A DNA stretch of 64,000 nt from Streptomyces sp. NBC_01294 (GCF_035917235.1 NZ_CP108423.1:4803501-4867500), one strand, 5' to 3'; positions 43,067 through 54,524 are shown, counted from the first letter of the stretch. Program-made: numbers and translations. Notes: a model not told the origin generated them from the sequence alone.

Positions 43067-45420
43067 CGCCGCCCGAGCGCCAGGCCGCCCAGGACCACGA
43101 GGGCGGCCCCGGCCGCCAGCGTGCCCGGGATCAGGCCGGGAGGCCGGAAACTGCAGGCCAGGGTGGTGGTGCGGCCGTCCAGGGGAAGGGCGACGAGGCC
43201 CAGGTGGGCCCCGGCCGGGCGGCCGTTGCAGGTCCACCCGGCGATCGCGGGGACGGAGAGGACCGCCGTGCCCGTGGCCCCTTCGGGCAGGTCGGCCCGG
43301 ATCTGCGAGGAGCCGACGCGCAGGGAGGTCGCCGCCGAGGCCCGCAGGGCGGCCACCGCGGTGTCGAGCCGGGCACGGTCCAGGCAGGACAGCGTCCACC
43401 GCGGGGGCGGGGCCGCGTCGAAGACCAGGGCCGAGGAGGGACCGCGGGAGACGCCCATCGGCTGGAGGGCCGCCCGGTTGCGGGGCGCGTTGCCGTTCAG
43501 GCGGAAGGCGGGACCGTCCGCGAGGCGGGCCGTCGCGTTGTACTCCGGGGCCCACAGGTAGGCCTCCGTGCCCGCGCGGCAGGTCCCGGGCGCGAGCGGG
43601 TCCTCGTACACCCGCGCCCCCAGCAGCAGTTCCTGGTTGGCGAAGGGGGACTCGCCGTAGGAGACGGGCGCGCCGGGCGGGCGGGTCGTCACCAGCGGGG
43701 GGACCTCCGCGCGGCGGACCGTGCCGTCGGGCTGGAGGCGCGCGCCGACCGCGAAGAGGGCGTCCGTCACCGGGTTGTCGATGCTCTGGACGTTGCGTCC
43801 GCGTGAGGTCCAGCCGGCCCCGAGGGCGACCATCGTGTGCGTGAACACCGCAGGGGTGTGGCTGCTGTAGTACGAGCCGCCCTCCCCGCCCAGCAGCAGC
43901 GGGTCGTTGCCCGACAGGGCCGGCCTGCTCGGATCCGTGCGGTACGCCGGCCAGCCCTCGGCCCCCGCCAGCGCCTCGGCGCGCGCGGTGTGGCCCGGCC
44001 CCCAGGACGGGTAGTCGTCGAGGCCGCCCAGCTTGCCCTTGTGGCCGTAGGCGGTGGTCGCGGCCGCCTGGGCCAGCAGCACCGCGGCCAGCAGCCCGGC
44101 GGCCGGCAGGACCAGCCGACGGTGGCGCAGCGCCCACCAGGCCGCGCCCGCCGACACGAGCCCGCCGGCGAACAGCACGTACCCCCCGGTCGTGACCAGG
44201 GTGCTCCCGTGCGCCCACAGCACGGCGGCCGCGAGCACGCCCGCCCCCGCCGCCAGCGCCGGCGGCCGCGGCGGGCCCGCCGCCAGCCCGGTCCAGGCGG
44301 CGATCACGGCGATCCCGGCCAGGACGAAGGTCTGCCGGTACGGGCTTCCGTTCGGGGTCGCGAAGAGGTGCCAGGCCAGGTGGGTCGGTGCCCACTGGAG
44401 GGAGAGCGCCACGGCCACCGTGAGCCCCGCCCACCACAGCCGGGTGCGGGCCGGCGCCGCCCGGTGGAACGGCAGCGCGGCCACCAGCAGCAGCGTCCCG
44501 GTGCCCACGAAGACGGCGGGGGAGGAGAAGGAGTACGTCCCCGGCAGCAGCCGGGCGAAGAAGTCCGCCCAGGACACCGGCCGGAACTCCTTGGCCCACC
44601 CCGGGTACGCCTGCCCAGAGCTGAGGAACAGCGGAACCAGCACGGGCGCCGCGAGCGCGATCCCCAGCAGGGTCGTCCCCGCGGCCCGCGCGATCACCGC
44701 CACCCGGGTCCGGACTCCCTCCCGGGTCAGCACCACCCGTACCAGCAGCACCAGCGCCGCACCCAGCGTCGCCATGTAGGCGGTGTAGAAGTTCGCCGTC
44801 CAGCACACGGCAACGACCAGCGGCGCGAGCACCATCCGCCGCCCGCGCAGGGCCCATTCACCGGTCAGGCACAGCAGGGGGAAGGCGATCAGCCCGTCCA
44901 GCCACATCGGGTTGTACGAGGCCTCGATCACCGACCAGCCGCACAGCGCGTACGAGGCCCCGAGCAGCCCGGCCGCCCACCAGGGCCCGCGGCGCTGCGT
45001 GCGCAGCAGCCAGGCCATCGCGGCCGCCGCGGCCGCCGTCTTGAGCACCGTGACGGCGTACACCGCGAGGTCGATGTCCGCGCGCGGGAAGAGTCCGACG
45101 AGGATCGCGAAGGGGCTGGCCAGATAGGTGCCCAGGTCCGGCAGGAGACTCGTGCCGTACCCGGACCGCCAGTTGAACAGCAGCCCGCCCTCCGCGCGGC
45201 CGTGCAGCAGGTCCCACAGGTGCGCGTGGAACGGCACGAACTGATTGCCGAGGTCGTTGATGCTGCGGTGGCGCGACCCGTACGGGAAGACGCGGGCGGC
45301 GGCGTCCCCGGCGCACACGGCCACCGCCGTGAGCAGGGCGGCGAGCGCCGAGCCGAGCAGGCTCCGGCGGCGCGGCGAGGGGTGCGGCGAGTGGTTCGGC
45401 GAGTGGTGCGGTGTCGGCAT
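43054..45420 (-). CDS. YfhO-family polytopic membrane protein
   Basis: The protein is 788 residues long, with 12 or so helices in the first 450 and a large extracytoplasmic C-terminal part. YfhO family traits are the opening loop DLGNQFVPFHAHLWDLL, the GLLFNWRSGYGTS segment, NPMWLDGLIAFPLLCL and a final helix with an Arg-rich tail. YfhO proteins in Firmicutes are GT-C-type glycosyltransferases that modify lipoteichoic acid; whether that role holds here is unknown. The N-terminus is His/Ser/Pro-rich (HHSPNHSPHPSP). ATG 45420 is the apparent start, with no strong ribosome binding site. Divergent from the SurA-like gene. Confidence 0.85.
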   Translation of the reverse strand: MPTPHHSPNHSPHPSPRRRSLLGSALAALLTAVAVCAGDAAARVFPYGSRHRSINDLGNQFVPFHAHLWDLLHGRAEGGLLFNWRSGYGTSLLPDLGTYLASPFAILVGLFPRADIDLAVYAVTVLKTAAAAAAMAWLLRTQRRGPWWAAGLLGASYALCGWSVIEASYNPMWLDGLIAFPLLCLTGEWALRGRRMVLAPLVVAVCWTANFYTAYMATLGAALVLLVRVVLTREGVRTRVAVIARAAGTTLLGIALAAPVLVPLFLSSGQAYPGWAKEFRPVSWADFFARLLPGTYSFSSPAVFVGTGTLLLVAALPFHRAAPARTRLWWAGLTVAVALSLQWAPTHLAWHLFATPNGSPYRQTFVLAGIAVIAAWTGLAAGPPRPPALAAGAGVLAAAVLWAHGSTLVTTGGYVLFAGGLVSAGAAWWALRHRRLVLPAAGLLAAVLLAQAAATTAYGHKGKLGGLDDYPSWGPGHTARAEALAGAEGWPAYRTDPSRPALSGNDPLLLGGEGGSYYSSHTPAVFTHTMVALGAGWTSRGRNVQSIDNPVTDALFAVGARLQPDGTVRRAEVPPLVTTRPPGAPVSYGESPFANQELLLGARVYEDPLAPGTCRAGTEAYLWAPEYNATARLADGPAFRLNGNAPRNRAALQPMGVSRGPSSALVFDAAPPPRWTLSCLDRARLDTAVAALRASAATSLRVGSSQIRADLPEGATGTAVLSVPAIAGWTCNGRPAGAHLGLVALPLDGRTTTLACSFRPPGLIPGTLAAGAALVVLGGLALGRRQRT

Positions 45421-45699
45421 AGTGGGCCGACCCTGGCACCACCGGGTGACCGGAGGGTGGCCTGCGCATGGCCGCCCGCCGATCCGGCCGTCGCCCGGCC
45501 GATCGGGTCACCGGTACGGGTGACGGGTGGCGCGGCGGGCCCGCCGATGCGGGCTGACTCGCCTATGAACGGTGCGTGTTCAGTCCGCGCGCGAATCGTT
45601 GGCCGAACCGGTGGCTCGCATCACCCTGACTGCATAACATCGATCACCGCACGGCCCCTTTGTGCACCGACGCACAATCTCCCGGCCCTGGAGGCTCCT

Positions 45700-46323
45700 T
45701 TGCACCGTCGCACAGCGCTCTCCGTCTCCACCGCCCTGCTCCTGGCGGCGCCCCTGCTGTCCGCCTGCTCGGGCGAGGCACGTCCCGGCACCGCGGCCGT
45801 CGTCGGCGGCGAACGGATCACCACCTCCGCGCTCCAGGCCCAGGTCAACGACGTCCGCGCCGCACAGAACCGGGCCGGTCAGGCCGCCGCCGAACTCATC
45901 GCGAGCACCCCCAACCTGGAGCGGCAGAAGCTCGACTCGATCCTCCAGAGCCGGATCATCGACGAGATGGCGCGGACGGCCGGGCTCACCGCCACCCAGA
46001 AGGACATCGAGGACGAGCGCAAGGCGTACGTCGACGAGAACGGCGGAGCCGAGCAGTTCGAGGCGCTGCTCCTGCAGAAGGGCGCCATGGCCCCCGGCCA
46101 GGTCGACCGCTTCCTGCGGGACCGGGTGCTCCTGACCAAGCTGTCCGCCAAGTACGGCAACGGGAAGCTGGAGGAGCCCGCCCGGGCCGCCGTGCAGGCC
46201 CTGGACATCGAGGTCAACCCGCGCTACGGAGCCTGGGACGCCAAGCAGATCAAGCTCGGCGTCGGGGAGACCCCCTGGATCACCCAGCGGACCCGTCCCG
46301 AGCAGGCACCCGCCGGAGCCTGA
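45700..46323 (+). CDS. SurA-N-like lipoprotein with TTG start
   Basis: Exported lipoprotein of 207 residues: basic LHRRTALS, hydrophobic core, lipobox LLSAC. The mature part matches the N-terminal chaperone domain of SurA/PrsA foldases (AVVGGERITTSALQAQVNDV, LDSILQSRIIDEMARTAGLT, RFLRDRVLLTKLSAKYG) but has no peptidyl-prolyl isomerase domain. TTG 45700 is chosen because GGAGG lies 5 bases upstream and no ATG or GTG is in frame between there and the signal peptide. A TAACAT -10-like box is at 45635. Upstream GCACCGACGCACA is repeated over the start as GCACCGTCGCACA. mazG follows after 28 bases. Confidence 0.85.
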   Translation: MHRRTALSVSTALLLAAPLLSACSGEARPGTAAVVGGERITTSALQAQVNDVRAAQNRAGQAAAELIASTPNLERQKLDSILQSRIIDEMARTAGLTATQKDIEDERKAYVDENGGAEQFEALLLQKGAMAPGQVDRFLRDRVLLTKLSAKYGNGKLEEPARAAVQALDIEVNPRYGAWDAKQIKLGVGETPWITQRTRPEQAPAGA

Positions 46324-46351
46324 CACCGCCGACCGGAGGTAGGTTCGGAGG

Positions 46352-47365
46352 GTGACCGACCACTCCGAGCCCACCGCCGCCGAGCCCACGGGCCGCATCG
46401 TCCTGCTGACCACCAGCCACCGGGTCGCCCCCGGCGTGCTGTCCTGGCCGGCGTGGCAGACCCTGCACGCCGCGGACCGGGTGCTGTGCGCCGACCCCGG
46501 CCACCCGCAGCTGCCGTACCTGCGGGAGGCGGGCATCGAGGTCACGCACGGGACCCCGGACGCGCACGAGCTGGTCGAGGCCTGCGCGGGCGGCCGCACG
46601 GTCGTGGTGCTCCCGGGCGGCGAGGGCGACCAGCGGCTCACCGACGGGCTGGCCCGCCTGGCCGGATCCGGCCGGGTCTCCATGCCCGACCTGGAACTGC
46701 TGCCCGGCTCCTACGACCTGCCGGGCGCGCGCCTGCTCGACCTGGTCCAGGTGATGGACCGGGTCCGGCGCGAGTGCCCGTGGACCTCGCAGCAGACCCA
46801 CAGGGGCCTGGCCAAGTACGCGATCGAGGAGGCGTACGAGCTCGTCGAGGCCATCGAGGACGGGGACCGGGACGAACTGCGCGAGGAGCTCGGCGACGTC
46901 CTGCTGCAGGTGGTCTTCCACGCGCGGATCGCCGAGGAGGCAGACGGGGACGGTGAGGACGGCGAAGAGGCGTTCTCCATCGACGACGTGGCCGGTGCCC
47001 TGGTGGAGAAGCTGATCCACCGGCACCCGCACGTCTTCGGCGACGCGAAGGCCGAGACCCCGGAAGACGTCCACGCGCACTGGCAGCGGACCAAGGCGGT
47101 CGAGAAGCAGCGGGAGTCGGTCACCGACGGGATCCCGGTGGGCCAGCCCGGTCTGGCGCTCGCGGCCAAGCTCGCGGGCCGGGTCCGTACGGGCGGGGTG
47201 GACGTCGAGCTGCCCCGCGGCGAGGGCATCGGGTACGAGCTGCTGGAGCTGGCGGCGCGCGCCGAGGCGGCGGGGATCGACCCCGAGACCGCGCTGCGCG
47301 CGGCGGCCCGCGTCTACCGGGACGCGATCCGGGCCGCCGAGGGCGTCGGCGACGCGGGGGCGTAG
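46352..47365 (+). CDS. mazG: MazG-family nucleoside triphosphate pyrophosphohydrolase
   Basis: A 337-residue protein. The MazG catalytic domain spans about residues 125-250 (LVQVMDRVRRECPWTSQQTH, then the metal-binding EEAYELVEAIEDGDRDELREELGDVLLQVVFHA pattern of ExxE and ExxD). The first 120 residues are a divergent tetrapyrrole-methylase-like Rossmann part (IVLLTTSHRVAPG, VVVLPGGEGD) seen in actinobacterial MazG. It hydrolyses NTPs to NMPs, cleaning aberrant nucleotides. GTG 46352 is preceded by GGAGG. It likely shares a transcript with the lipoprotein gene. Confidence 0.92.
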   Translation: MTDHSEPTAAEPTGRIVLLTTSHRVAPGVLSWPAWQTLHAADRVLCADPGHPQLPYLREAGIEVTHGTPDAHELVEACAGGRTVVVLPGGEGDQRLTDGLARLAGSGRVSMPDLELLPGSYDLPGARLLDLVQVMDRVRRECPWTSQQTHRGLAKYAIEEAYELVEAIEDGDRDELREELGDVLLQVVFHARIAEEADGDGEDGEEAFSIDDVAGALVEKLIHRHPHVFGDAKAETPEDVHAHWQRTKAVEKQRESVTDGIPVGQPGLALAAKLAGRVRTGGVDVELPRGEGIGYELLELAARAEAAGIDPETALRAAARVYRDAIRAAEGVGDAGA

Positions 47366-47399
47366 CCCCGGGCAGTGTCCCCCTTGGTACTCCCTCGGC

Positions 47400-48617
47400 T
47401 TAGTACTCCCTCGGCGCGCGGGCCGAGGGGTCGTACCAGTGCGGCGTCGGGCGGTTCAGGAACCACTCGCCGAAGCCCAGCGGCCGGCCCGCCGGCCCGC
47501 TGCCCTGACCGAGGCCCGGCACCGAGTCGTGGAAGAGGCGGCCGGGGCGGGCGCCCAGTTCCTCCAGGAGGGCGGCGGTCTCGGCGACGAACTGCGCCGG
47601 CCCGCTGAGGTAGACGTCCTGGTCCGGCCACATGGCGCGGTGGCCGAGCGCGGTCGCGAGCCGGTCGGTGGCCTGGTTGCGGTGCTGCCCGGGGGCGGGC
47701 GTGATGTAGGTGACGCCGAGCCAGCCGCAGGAGGCGGTGTACGCGTCGATGAGCGGCCGGTCGTAGAGGTGCGCGCCGTCCCGGGCCACCACGAAGAGCC
47801 GTACGTCCTGGTCAGGAGGGTGTTCTGCGAGGTCCTCCAGGATGGCCCGGATCGGCGCCCAGCCGGTGCCGGCCGCGATGAGGCTGGCCGGGCGGTCCTC
47901 GCGGCGGAAGGTCAGCTGCCCGCCGGCGGCGCCGAGGCGCAGGAGGTCACCCGGCTGCGTCTCGCGGACCAGGCTGGTGCTGAGCCGTCCCCGCTCGATC
48001 CGGCTGACGTGCAGGTCGAGGGTTCCGTCGGCGCGCGGGGCGTTGCCGATGGAGTAGGTGCGCCAGGTCGTCGGGACCCGCTCGCTGCTCACGCTCGTGT
48101 ACTGGCCGGGGACATAGGGGAAGGGGACGTGCGGGCGCAGGGTCAGAACGCCGATGTCCTGTCCGTACTGGAGGTGGCGTACGACCTCCGCGTCCCACCA
48201 CGGCGGGTCCGCGCTCGCGTCGGCGCCGGCCGTCATGGTGTCGGCGATCACCTGGTAGGCCTCGGTCCAGGCCTTCTCCACCTGCGGGGTCCAGGCCTCG
48301 CCGGAGGTCTCGGCGAGCGCGGCGAGCAGGCTGGCGCCGACGGCCGCGTAGTGCTCGGGGCCGACCAGGAACTTGCGGTGGTCGCGTCCCAGGTCGCGAA
48401 GGTAGGGGCCGAGGGTCCCGTCGTCCAGGTGGGCGATCACGTGGGTGAGCGCCGCGAAGAGCCGGTCGCGCTGCCGTTCCATGTCCTCGGGGTGGGCCGG
48501 GAAGAGGTCACGGATGCCGGGGTTGTGCCAGAAGAGGTGGGAGTAGAAGAACTTGACCGCGTGCTCGGCCCGTCTCTCCACCACAGCGAAACTGCTTTTC
48601 AAGATCCTCACATCCAC
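47400..48617 (-). CDS. Flavohaemoprotein-like globin-reductase
   Basis: The N-terminal globin (about residues 1-140) has FYSHLFWHNP, LFPAH and a proximal-His region VGPEHYAAVGASLL. The C-terminal ferredoxin-reductase part binds FAD (RTYSIGNAP) and NAD(P)H (AAGTGWAPIRAIL). The final 45 residues (GEWFLNRPTPHWYDP) form an extra tail not present in classical Hmp. Probable NO dioxygenase or oxygen sensor. The start is uncertain: GTG 48617 follows a TACTTT -10-like box by 7 bases, suggesting a leaderless message, and GTG 48611 is an alternative. A 16-bp direct repeat (GTACTCCCTCGGC at 47387 and 47403) straddles the stop. 405 residues from the chosen start. Confidence 0.85.
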   Translation of the reverse strand: MDVRILKSSFAVVERRAEHAVKFFYSHLFWHNPGIRDLFPAHPEDMERQRDRLFAALTHVIAHLDDGTLGPYLRDLGRDHRKFLVGPEHYAAVGASLLAALAETSGEAWTPQVEKAWTEAYQVIADTMTAGADASADPPWWDAEVVRHLQYGQDIGVLTLRPHVPFPYVPGQYTSVSSERVPTTWRTYSIGNAPRADGTLDLHVSRIERGRLSTSLVRETQPGDLLRLGAAGGQLTFRREDRPASLIAAGTGWAPIRAILEDLAEHPPDQDVRLFVVARDGAHLYDRPLIDAYTASCGWLGVTYITPAPGQHRNQATDRLATALGHRAMWPDQDVYLSGPAQFVAETAALLEELGARPGRLFHDSVPGLGQGSGPAGRPLGFGEWFLNRPTPHWYDPSARAPREY

Positions 48618-48732
48618 AAACCCGAAAGTAGGAGTGTCGGAGAAGGTGAGGTCAAGTGATGGCCGATCTGCGGACAGCCGCGACGAACGGGCCATATGGG
48701 ATGGCGGCCCGGCGCCGGGATACGGTCTTCGG

Positions 48733-50016
48733 GTGCATGAGCAGACCCCCGCAACTCCGGCCGACACCCCTTCCACCGAGGGCCCGACCCTCTTCGACTG
48801 GGAGTTCGCGACCGACCCGTACCCGGCCTACGCATGGCTGCGCGAGCACTCCCCGGTGCACCGCACCAAGCTCCCCAGCGGGGTCGAGGCCTGGCTGGTC
48901 ACCCGCTACGCAGACGCCCGCCAGGCCCTCGCCGACCAGCGGCTCAGCAAGAATCCGGCGCACCACGCGGAGCCCGCGCACGCCAAGGGCAAAACCGGGA
49001 TCCCGGGGGAGCGCAAGGCGGAGCTGATGACGCACCTGCTCAACATCGACCCGCCGGACCACACCCGGCTGCGGAGGCTGGTGTCGAAGGCGTTCACCCC
49101 GCGCCGTGTCGCCGAGTTCGCCCCGCGGGTGCAGGCGCTCACCGACCAGCTGATCGACCGGATCGTCGAAAAGCCGCGCGTCGACGGGAAGGGGGAGGCG
49201 GACCTCATCCACGAGTTCGCCTTCCCGCTCCCCATCTACGCCATCTGCGAGATGCTCGGCGTACCGCGCGAGGACCAGGACGACTTCCGCGACTGGGCCG
49301 GCATGATGATCCGCCACGGCGGCGGCCCGCGCGGCGGGGTCGCCCGGTCGGTCAAACAGATGCGCACCTACCTCGGCGAGCTCATCCATCGCAAAAGGGA
49401 TGATCTGGGCGATGACCTGATCTCGGACCTGATCCGGGCGAGCGACCACGGCGACCACCTGACGGAGGCCGAGGCGACCGCCATGGCTTTTATCCTGCTT
49501 TTCGCCGGTTTCGAAACCACCGTGAACCTCATCGGCAACGGGGTCCACTCCCTCTTCATGAACCCGGACCAGCGCGAGCGCCTGCAGCGCTCCCTCGCCG
49601 CCGGCGAGAGCGGACTGCTGGCCACCGGTGTCGAGGAACTGCTGCGCTACGACGGTCCCGTGGAGCTGGCGACCTGGCGGTTCGCCACCGAGCCGCTGAC
49701 CCTCGGCGGCCGGCGGATCGAGACCGGTGACCCGGTCCTGGTCGTCCTCGCGGCCGCCGACCGGGATCCCGAACGGTTCACCGAGCCGGACACCCTCGAT
49801 CTCTCCAGGGCCGACAACCAGCACCTCGGGTACGGACACGGCATCCACTACTGCCTGGGCGCCCCGCTCGCACGACTTGAGGGGCAGACCGCGCTCGCGA
49901 CTTTGCTGACGCGTCTGCCGGATCTGGAACTCGCTGTTCCGCCCCAAGACCTGCGCTGGCGGGGCGGGTTGATCATGCGCGGCCTGCGCACCCTTCCCGT
50001 GCGCTTCACAGGTTGA
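48733..50016 (+). CDS. Cytochrome P450, CYP159/CYP105-like
   Basis: P450 of 427 residues. The I-helix oxygen motif is LLFAGFETTVN, the K-helix ExxR is in GVEELLRYDGP, and the haem-Cys loop is YGHGIHYCLGAPLARLE, with Leu where Phe is usual at the loop start. Its position just upstream of two rpf genes matches what I recall for CYP159A1 (SCO3099) of S. coelicolor; substrate unknown. GTG 48733 lies 7 bases after a TACGGT -10-like box, so the message may be leaderless. It diverges from the flavohaemoprotein gene over 115 bases. No ferredoxin gene adjoins it. Confidence 0.92.
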   Translation: MHEQTPATPADTPSTEGPTLFDWEFATDPYPAYAWLREHSPVHRTKLPSGVEAWLVTRYADARQALADQRLSKNPAHHAEPAHAKGKTGIPGERKAELMTHLLNIDPPDHTRLRRLVSKAFTPRRVAEFAPRVQALTDQLIDRIVEKPRVDGKGEADLIHEFAFPLPIYAICEMLGVPREDQDDFRDWAGMMIRHGGGPRGGVARSVKQMRTYLGELIHRKRDDLGDDLISDLIRASDHGDHLTEAEATAMAFILLFAGFETTVNLIGNGVHSLFMNPDQRERLQRSLAAGESGLLATGVEELLRYDGPVELATWRFATEPLTLGGRRIETGDPVLVVLAAADRDPERFTEPDTLDLSRADNQHLGYGHGIHYCLGAPLARLEGQTALATLLTRLPDLELAVPPQDLRWRGGLIMRGLRTLPVRFTG

Positions 50017-50060
50017 AACATCTGAAGGCCGCCTGATTTGCAGTCAGTTTCCGGCTGAAC

Positions 50061-50090
50061 TTGTGACAATCGTTCAAAGGCCGCTAGGTT
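50061..50090 (+). promoter_or_regulatory. Housekeeping-type promoter of the first rpf gene
   Basis: TTGTGA (50061-50066) and TAGGTT (50085-50090) have an 18-base spacer and fit a vegetative sigma factor. The start site would be near 50097, giving a leader of about 30 bases. Confidence 0.55.
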
Positions 50091-50127
50091 CTGCCGTTAC
50101 CCCGCTGTTATGCGAAAGGTGCACCTC

Positions 50128-51135
50128 ATGCGTTCCGGGAACGGCCGCCACAGACGCCCCCGCCAGGTCCCCGCGCTGGTAGTCACAGCCGGAGTCACTG
50201 GCTCCGCGTTGGCTCTGCCGCTGCTAGCCGCCACCAATGCCACCGCCGCCGACACCTCCACGTGGGACAAGGTCGCCGAGTGCGAGAGCGGCGGCTCTTG
50301 GAGCGCCAACTTCGGCAGCGGCGCCTACGGCGGGCTCCAGTTCACCCAGGAGCAGTGGCAGAGCGCCGGCGGCCTCGAATTCGCCGAGCGCCCCGACCTC
50401 GCGAGCCGGTCCCAGCAGATCGCCGTGGCCGAGCGGGTGCTGCAATCGCAGGGACCGCAGGCGTGGCCGCTGTGCGCGACCTCGGCCGGACTGGACCGGC
50501 AGGGTCCCCCCGCACAGGTGGACCCCGGTCTCCCCGGCGGGCAGAGCACCCTCGGCCCCACGCCGTCGCGCCCCGACGACACCGTGCCCACCACCGGGGG
50601 CGGCAAGCCCTCCACGGACTACGGCGCTCCGACCCCGGCGGTCCCGAGCCCGTCCGGCACCCCCTTCCTGATCCCCGACGCCCCGTCGATCGGACTGCCC
50701 GTCATGCCGGCGCCGGACGTCCCGACGACGCCGCCCGCGGTTCCGACCCTTCCGGGCGACCCGGGCACGCCCCCGGCGACCCCCGGCGGCGACCCGACGG
50801 TCCCGGTCCTCCCGGTGGACCCGACCTCGCCCGCGACGCCGCCCGCGACCCCGGGCCTGCCCCCGGTCGACACGACGGCCCCTGCGACCCCGGGCGCCAC
50901 TCCCGCCGAGGGCAGCGGCAAGCACCGAGGTGCTCCCGCCCCCGAGGCGCACGGCGTGACTGACGGCGCGCCGAACCCCACCTACACGGTCAAGGAGGGC
51001 GACAGCCTGACCGCCATCGCGTCTGCCAAGGGCGTCAAGGGCGGCTGGAACGGTCTCTACGAGGCCAACGAGCAGGTCATCGGCGAGGACGCCGATCTGA
51101 TCAAGCCCGGCCAGAACCTGGATCTAACCGTGTAA
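50128..51135 (+). CDS. Secreted resuscitation-promoting factor with LysM domain (RpfC-like)
   Basis: A protein of 335 residues, with a signal peptide (RHRRPRQVP, hydrophobic core, cleavage near TAADTS). A lysozyme-like Rpf domain follows (TWDKVAECESGGSWSANFG, catalytic Glu in ECESGG, AYGGLQFTQEQW), then a Pro/Thr/Gly-rich wall-spanning linker (about residues 130-280) and a C-terminal LysM (YTVKEGDSLTAIASAKG) that binds peptidoglycan. It cleaves cell-wall glycan to aid spore germination. ATG 50128 is chosen because AAAGG lies 8 bases before; ATG 50110 lacks a site. In S. coelicolor I recall rpfC (SCO3098) here. Confidence 0.93.
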   Translation: MRSGNGRHRRPRQVPALVVTAGVTGSALALPLLAATNATAADTSTWDKVAECESGGSWSANFGSGAYGGLQFTQEQWQSAGGLEFAERPDLASRSQQIAVAERVLQSQGPQAWPLCATSAGLDRQGPPAQVDPGLPGGQSTLGPTPSRPDDTVPTTGGGKPSTDYGAPTPAVPSPSGTPFLIPDAPSIGLPVMPAPDVPTTPPAVPTLPGDPGTPPATPGGDPTVPVLPVDPTSPATPPATPGLPPVDTTAPATPGATPAEGSGKHRGAPAPEAHGVTDGAPNPTYTVKEGDSLTAIASAKGVKGGWNGLYEANEQVIGEDADLIKPGQNLDLTV

Positions 51136-51292
51136 TAGGGACAGTTCAGTCGTCCGGTAAGAGTTGAATGTCGGTTTTCGGCAAGTGAGACATGTGTCTC
51201 TCTCGGTCAACTGGCGTGTCCCACCTGGGGGCTTCCGCAAACCCCGCCCTCACCTGCGCAAATGTCCTTGAGGAGAGCGCAAGTAGGGGCCC

Positions 51293-51330
51293 TCTCTCCC
51301 CGATGTTCCTCGTTGAACATCGGGGAGAGA
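51293..51330. terminator. Perfect 16-bp stem-loop between the two rpf genes
   Basis: TCTCTCCCCGATGTTC (51293-51308) is exactly complementary to 51315-51330 with a 6-base loop. It lies 158 bases after the first rpf stop and 42 bases before the riboswitch. It could terminate the upstream message or be the target of a regulator at the rpfA promoter; no T-run follows. Confidence 0.6.
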
Positions 51331-51372
51331 CCTGTCTACCTTCTGAATCGCCCGCCACCGCGGGCTCCTTCG

Positions 51373-52295
<923 letters not shown>

Positions 52296-52340
52296 ACACT
52301 GCGGCCATAGCCGCAGAAATGTGCACGAAGCACAGGTTTC

Positions 52341-52381
52341 CCACCGCCCGGCGCGTCTTCCCCTCACGCGCCGGGCGGTGG
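52341..52381 (+). terminator. Terminator after rpfA
   Basis: Perfect 16-bp stem CCACCGCCCGGCGCGT (52341-52356) with complement at 52366-52381 and a 9-base pyrimidine loop. Confidence 0.93.
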
Positions 52382-52517
52382 TGTGTGCGGTGCGCGCCAC
52401 CGGCCGAGGGCCGGTGATCAAGAGACGTATGTCCCGGAAGAGGGGTATTCGGTCCCTTTTTCGTCCCAGGGGCCGGGCGGTCGGCCGGTCGAGTCCCCGG
52501 ATCCGGTTAGGCTCTAG

Positions 52518-53867
<1,350 letters not shown>

Positions 53868-53913
53868 TCACCCTCGGGCCGAGCCATGCCTGACGGCTGC
53901 GCCTAGCCTCCGT

Positions 53914-53952
53914 ACGTCCCCGCACTCGGTCCCGTACCGTGTGCGGGGACGT
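53914..53952 (+). terminator. Terminator after eno
   Basis: ACGTCCCCGCAC (53914-53925) pairs with GTGCGGGGACGT (53941-53952), 46 bases behind the eno stop. Confidence 0.88.
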
Positions 53953-53985
53953 ATTGCGTAGTGCGTACATAGGGGAGGCGGATCA

Positions 53986-54474
53986 ATGGCCGGGAACCGC
54001 GATCGGTTCTCCACCTTCTCCACCGCGACCAGGCTCAAGCAGCTCGGCGAGCGGACCGCCGCCCACGTCTACCGCTCGCAGTCGCGGCGACAGGTCCGCC
54101 GCAGCCGGCTCACGGGCCGGGCCGCGCTCCTGGTGCTCGTCCTCTGTACCCTGGTCGTCGCCCTCGCGTATCCGATGCGCCAGTACGTCTCCCAGCGTAC
54201 GGAGATCGCGGAGCAGCAGCGGGACGCCGCGTCCGCGCGGGACCGCCTGGAGCGGCTGCGCGACGAGAAGGCCCGCTGGCAGGACGACGCGTACGCGGAG
54301 CAGCAGGCGCGCAAGCACCTGCACTTCCTGCGCCCGGGGGAGATCGGCTACATCATGGGCGACGCGGGGTCCCGGCCCCCTGAACCGCACCGGACCGGCC
54401 AGGCCGGCTCCGACCGCCCCTGGTACTCCAACGTCTGGGACGGCGTCGACAAGGCCGACCGTCCCGGCGACTGA
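53986..54474 (+). CDS. divIC: FtsB/DivIC-type septum formation initiator
   Basis: Bitopic division protein of 162 residues: a basic cytosolic N-terminus (residues 1-43), one helix (AALLVLVLCTLVVALAYPM, about 46-64), then a coiled coil (RTEIAEQQRDAASARDRLERLRDEKARW) and the conserved YAEQQARKHLHFLRPGEIGYI segment. It forms the divisome complex with FtsL and DivIB/FtsQ at sporulation septa. GGGGAGG precedes ATG 53986. It heads a conserved cluster with the DUF501 gene and ppx, as in mycobacteria. Confidence 0.93.
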   Translation: MAGNRDRFSTFSTATRLKQLGERTAAHVYRSQSRRQVRRSRLTGRAALLVLVLCTLVVALAYPMRQYVSQRTEIAEQQRDAASARDRLERLRDEKARWQDDAYAEQQARKHLHFLRPGEIGYIMGDAGSRPPEPHRTGQAGSDRPWYSNVWDGVDKADRPGD

Positions 54475-54524
54475 ACCGCACACCGCAGTACCCATCCACG
54501 AGAACGAAGAGACTTCCTCCAGGC

